Shown here: piece by piece, positions 16,607 to 18,735 of the stretch | Position numbering within the stretch: position 1 is the first letter of the stretch | Layout: the number at the start of each line of letters is the position of its first letter | DNA from: Euryarchaeota archaeon UBA556 | Lineage (GTDB): Archaea > Thermoplasmatota > Poseidoniia > Poseidoniales > Thalassarchaeaceae | Direction: 5' to 3' | DNA length: 18,735 nucleotides | Assembly: GCA_002494975.1 (NCBI GenBank) | Contig: DADI01000038.1 | Location: forward strand, 1 to 18,735 | The notes under the pieces: model-generated | Seen by the model: the letters and a program-made list of their open reading frames with translations, nothing else | Database searches by the model: none | Told to the model about the DNA's origin: nothing | Translations under genes and position numbers: made by a program

Positions 16607-16627
16607 TTGTATCACGTAGTGATACAA
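16607..16627. repeat. 9-bp inverted repeat upstream of the EF-2 TATA box
   Basis: TTGTATCAC, spacer GTA, GTGATACAA: a perfect 9-bp inverted repeat. An extra ATACAATC at 16631-16638 pairs exactly with GATTGTAT at 16605-16612, giving three copies of the TTGTAT/ATACAA half-site. Its position immediately upstream of the TATA-like box suggests a transcription-factor operator. As an RNA hairpin it lacks a following T tract, so it does not look like a terminator. Confidence 0.6.
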
Positions 16628-16656
16628 GCCATACAATCCATCCGAAAGGAAAGGCG

Positions 16657-16661
16657 AAAAA
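16657..16661 (-). terminator. Short T run after the uS7 stop
   Basis: Five T residues on the minus strand two bases after the uS7 TGA. They may help end the uS12-uS7 transcript before the separate EF-2 promoter. Weak evidence. Confidence 0.25.
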
Positions 16662-16663
16662 TA

Positions 16664-17272
16664 TCATCGAGCAGAGGAAGCGATTCTTTCAACTTCTTCT
16701 CTCTTACCAACTGCAAAGGAGCCTACGTCTCCACTCGCAGCCTTAGAAAGTTCAGAAACTATACCTTGAGTGAGAGTTTTCTTACTCTTAGCTGTAGCAG
16801 AGGCACAACCCTTGCCGAGATTTCTCAGAGCCATATCTAATCGACGACTTGGCGATGAATCTACAGCCTTAGGAGCGCTAACTGCACCCATTTTTATTCT
16901 AGTTGTTTCTTCACAAGGAGCAGATTCAATTATTGCATTAATGAATACTTGGAGGGGGTTATCTTCACTACGCTGTGAAATGACATCTAATGCATCCTCG
17001 AAAGCCTTAGCACAGTGTTGTTTCTTACCTGAAAATTGTCCGGATCTCATTAGATTATTGATAAATCTCTCAATAACTGATAACTTCGCTTTACCAAACC
17101 AAGAGTTAGCATGCCTACCGCCGCTGTGAGGTGTTCCAATAGTTGTCAAATTAATGTATGGTGCTAGACCAGGGTCGGAACAGGTTACATCTGTTGCATC
17201 CCATTTCCCAAAAACCATTGTACCTATTCCAGCAATAGGAGCATCTTGTGTAGATTGAATTTCTTCTGACAT
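16664..17272 (-). CDS. rps7: Small ribosomal subunit protein uS7
   Basis: Binds the 3' major domain of 16S rRNA and starts assembly of the 30S head. 202 residues, normal for archaea, which carry an N-terminal extension compared with bacterial S7. The extension here (about 1-45) leads into YINLTTIGTPHSGGRHANSWFGKAKLSVIERFINNLM; NPLQVFINAIIESAPCEETTRIKMGAVSAPKAVDSSPSRRLD and the C-terminal KREEVERIASSAR are family hallmarks. The start ATG 17272 has AAGGTG five bases upstream, and the first bases of that site are the TAA stop of uS12, so translation of the two genes is probably coupled. Confidence 0.96.
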   Translation of the reverse strand: MSEEIQSTQDAPIAGIGTMVFGKWDATDVTCSDPGLAPYINLTTIGTPHSGGRHANSWFGKAKLSVIERFINNLMRSGQFSGKKQHCAKAFEDALDVISQRSEDNPLQVFINAIIESAPCEETTRIKMGAVSAPKAVDSSPSRRLDMALRNLGKGCASATAKSKKTLTQGIVSELSKAASGDVGSFAVGKREEVERIASSAR

Positions 17273-17277
17273 AAAAA

Positions 17278-17283
17278 CACCTT
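17278..17283 (-). promoter_or_regulatory. Ribosome binding site of uS7 overlapping the uS12 stop
   Basis: AAGGTG on the minus strand, five T bases before the ATG. Its AA is part of the uS12 TAA stop codon, which favours re-initiation or coupled translation. Confidence 0.7.
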
Positions 17284-17722
17284 ATCTAATTGGTTTCTCT
17301 TTACGGCCACGGACCATCTCGTCTAAAGATACGCCGTTAACCTTGATTACCTTGTAACGAACACCGGGAAGATCTCCCATGGACTGACCACGAGGACCAC
17401 CAATACCTTCTACAAGTACTTCATCGTGCTCATCAATAAATGATATAGCACCGTCTCCTGGAGCAAACGCAGTAAGTTTGTTACCAGTTCTAATTAAAGA
17501 AATCTTAACCGCCTTACGAATACCTGAATTGGGCTGTTTTGCTTCGAAACCAACCTTTTCGATAACTATCCCCTTAGCTTGTGATGAACCTTTTAGAGGG
17601 TCGTGCTTCAAAACTCCGCCTTGGCGGCGCTTAATCTCACGGTCACGGAATCTCTTCTCCTTCCAGCGATATTTACGACGGTCACTTTTCATCTTCGATC
17701 CGGAGAAAAGTCCTCTACCCAA
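17282..17722 (-). CDS. rps12: Small ribosomal subunit protein uS12
   Basis: Decoding-centre protein of the 30S subunit. 146 residues from the TTG at 17722, matching the usual archaeal length of about 142-147. The conserved loop [23 protein letters not shown] and the segments [39 protein letters not shown] are typical; KQPNS holds the universally conserved decoding-site residues. A GTG at 17731 opens the longest frame, but it lies inside the GAGGTG ribosome-binding site. TTG 17722, six bases downstream of that site, gives the family N-terminus ([19 protein letters not shown]). First gene of the uS12-uS7 unit, divergent from the UbiD-family gene. Confidence 0.95.
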   Translation of the reverse strand: MGRGLFSGSKMKSDRRKYRWKEKRFRDREIKRRQGGVLKHDPLKGSSQAKGIVIEKVGFEAKQPNSGIRKAVKISLIRTGNKLTAFAPGDGAISFIDEHDEVLVEGIGGPRGQSMGDLPGVRYKVIKVNGVSLDEMVRGRKEKPIR

Positions 17723-17728
17723 GTAATA

Positions 17729-17734
17729 CACCTC
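17729..17734 (-). promoter_or_regulatory. Ribosome binding site that decides the uS12 start
   Basis: GAGGTG on the minus strand, six bases before the TTG at 17722. It parallels AAGGTG before uS7 and EF-2 and rules out the overlapping GTG as start. Confidence 0.7.
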
Positions 17735-17771
17735 TTAATGACAGGCCGCCGACCTACCTTTGGTATAAGAG
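17735..17771 (-). promoter_or_regulatory. uS12-uS7 operon promoter and leader
   Basis: On the minus strand CTTATACC (17769-17762 region) is a TATA-box candidate about 45 bases before the start codon. It is followed by AAAGGTAGGTCGG, CGGCC and TGTCATTAA before the ribosome-binding site. The block order CTTAT, CC-AAG, GGTCGG, GGC, TCAT, AAG is shared with the EF-2 upstream region. An ACCTAC/GTAGGT inverted pair (17752-17757 and 17787-17792) brackets the TATA box. Confidence 0.5.
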
Positions 17772-17860
17772 CATGACGGGGAGGCAGTAGGTAGAAGTTT
17801 GACACTAATACTCAATTTCTATCGCTAACATTGAAATCGAAACGGCATTGGGTTGTTAAT

Positions 17861-18735
17861 ATGGCGTTCCGAGATTTACTTGTTGATGTAGAAAAAATAG
17901 ACACTGAAACCAGCGTAATACATGGAATAATGAATGGTTCGAAAGAAAAAAACCATAGACCCTTAGTCTTCTCTAATTTGAAAGAAGCACCTAATCATTC
18001 AGCCGCACTTAATGTATTGACTAGGAAAAGAATATGTGAAACATTTAATGTTAGTCCGGGAGAACTTATTGACATTTTAGCTTGGGCCATGAATAATCCT
18101 TGTGAGCCAGAGATTATTGATTCAGGTTCTGCTCCAGTAATGGAGAATACAATGGAAAAAGTAAATCTAGAAAAAATACCAATACCTTGGCACTACCCTG
18201 AAGATAGGGGAAGATATCAATCAGCATCCGTGATTATAGCCCAATATAATGGAATAAGAAATATGTCTTTCCATAGGCAATTCTTGAGAGATGGAAATCA
18301 TACTGTTTCAAGATTTGTCCCCAGACATCTCAGAACTATGACAGATCTTGCGACTAGCGACGGTAAGAATGTAGATATCGCAGTTGTAAATGGCGCTGAC
18401 GCTGTCGTTTTGTTAGCAGCAGCAATGTCATTCACAGTAAATCTAGATGAATTGACTGTTGCAGCAGCACTCCACCAGAAATTACATGGGAAACCACTAA
18501 AGCTAGTGGAACTTTCTAATGGCATTCAAGTCCCTGCTAATGCAGAATACGCCATGGAAGCTGAAATTACTCTAGAAAGAGATGATGAAGGGCCGTATGT
18601 CGACATAACTGGGACTGTTGATGACGTTAGACAAGAAAATGTCATACGATATAATGCCATACACCACAGGGATAATCCGGTTTTCCATGCACTCATTCCA
18701 GGAGAAGTAGAACATAGAACACTAATGGGTATGCC
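17861..18735 (+). CDS. UbiD-family decarboxylase (5' part, cut by window end)
   Basis: The frame is open from ATG 17861 to the window edge (291 codons); the family is about 420-490 residues, so roughly a third is missing. UbiD enzymes use prenylated FMN for reversible decarboxylation of unsaturated or aromatic acids. Family marks are MSFHRQFLRDG (135-145) with FVPRHL (152-157), the DIAVVNGADAVVLLAAA segment (172-188), AEYAMEAEITLERDDEGPYVDITGT (228-252, with the conserved acidic residues), and NAIHHRDNPVFHALIPGEVEHRTLMGMP. Archaea carry several paralogs, one of which is anhydromevalonate phosphate decarboxylase (AMPD) of the modified mevalonate pathway; ipk and the prenyl synthase nearby make that an attractive but unproven assignment. 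It is divergent from rps12 across about 138 bases. Confidence 0.85.
   Translation, partial: MAFRDLLVDVEKIDTETSVIHGIMNGSKEKNHRPLVFSNLKEAPNHSAALNVLTRKRICETFNVSPGELIDILAWAMNNPCEPEIIDSGSAPVMENTMEKVNLEKIPIPWHYPEDRGRYQSASVIIAQYNGIRNMSFHRQFLRDGNHTVSRFVPRHLRTMTDLATSDGKNVDIAVVNGADAVVLLAAAMSFTVNLDELTVAAALHQKLHGKPLKLVELSNGIQVPANAEYAMEAEITLERDDEGPYVDITGTVDDVRQENVIRYNAIHHRDNPVFHALIPGEVEHRTLMGM

Noticed and set aside
16607..16627. Inverted repeat as an intrinsic terminator of uS7
   Set aside because: No T tract follows the stem on the minus strand, and the repeat sits beside a TATA-like box, so an operator fits better.
17732..17860. tRNA or small RNA gene between rps12 and the UbiD gene
   Set aside because: The ACCTAC/GTAGGT pair is too short, and no cloverleaf arms or T-loop sequence are present; promoter elements explain the region.

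Overview
The window is an AT-rich stretch of archaeal chromosome. Archaeal-type EF-2 with a diphthamide histidine, archaeal uS7 and uS12, an archaeal prolyl-tRNA synthetase, isopentenyl phosphate kinase and a CoaBC protein all point to Euryarchaeota. Very short gene spacing, a beta-oxidation-type thiolase and the mix of small zinc-ribbon and membrane proteins fit a planktonic Marine Group II/III (Poseidoniales-like, Thermoplasmatota) genome. That placement is an inference from gene content. No IS element, CRISPR array, tRNA or rRNA was seen, and no gap without a gene exceeds about 140 bases.

Layout. 1-212: the 3' end of a transketolase C-terminal subunit. 276-1133: an unknown two-helix membrane protein. 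1134-3853 (minus): prolyl-tRNA synthetase and CoaBC. 3959-4477: a small membrane protein with a zinc ribbon. 4491-5624 (minus): thiolase. 5738-6433: KptA-type RNA 2'-phosphotransferase. 6434-6754 (minus): a small zinc-ribbon protein. 6829-9397: an isoprenoid block, with isopentenyl phosphate kinase followed by one long ORF that joins a type 1 IPP isomerase to a prenyl diphosphate synthase. 9390-9992 (minus): an FAH-family enzyme. 10085-14333: a compact DnaJ and a large RND/MMPL-type membrane protein. 14349-17722 (minus): EF-2, uS7 and uS12. 17861 to the end: a UbiD-family decarboxylase, cut by the window edge.

The most notable system is isoprenoid (archaeal lipid) synthesis. The kinase makes IPP, and the fused protein would convert IPP to DMAPP and condense both into a C15/C20 prenyl diphosphate. 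A UbiD-family decarboxylase 8.5 kb away could be the anhydromevalonate-phosphate decarboxylase that supplies the kinase's substrate, but this is only a hypothesis.

The second notable feature is regulatory. The uS12-uS7 operon and the EF-2 gene have separate promoters that share a similar TATA-to-Shine-Dalgarno leader of about 40 bases. The EF-2 copy also has a perfect 9-bp inverted repeat, plus a third half-site, just upstream of its TATA-like box.
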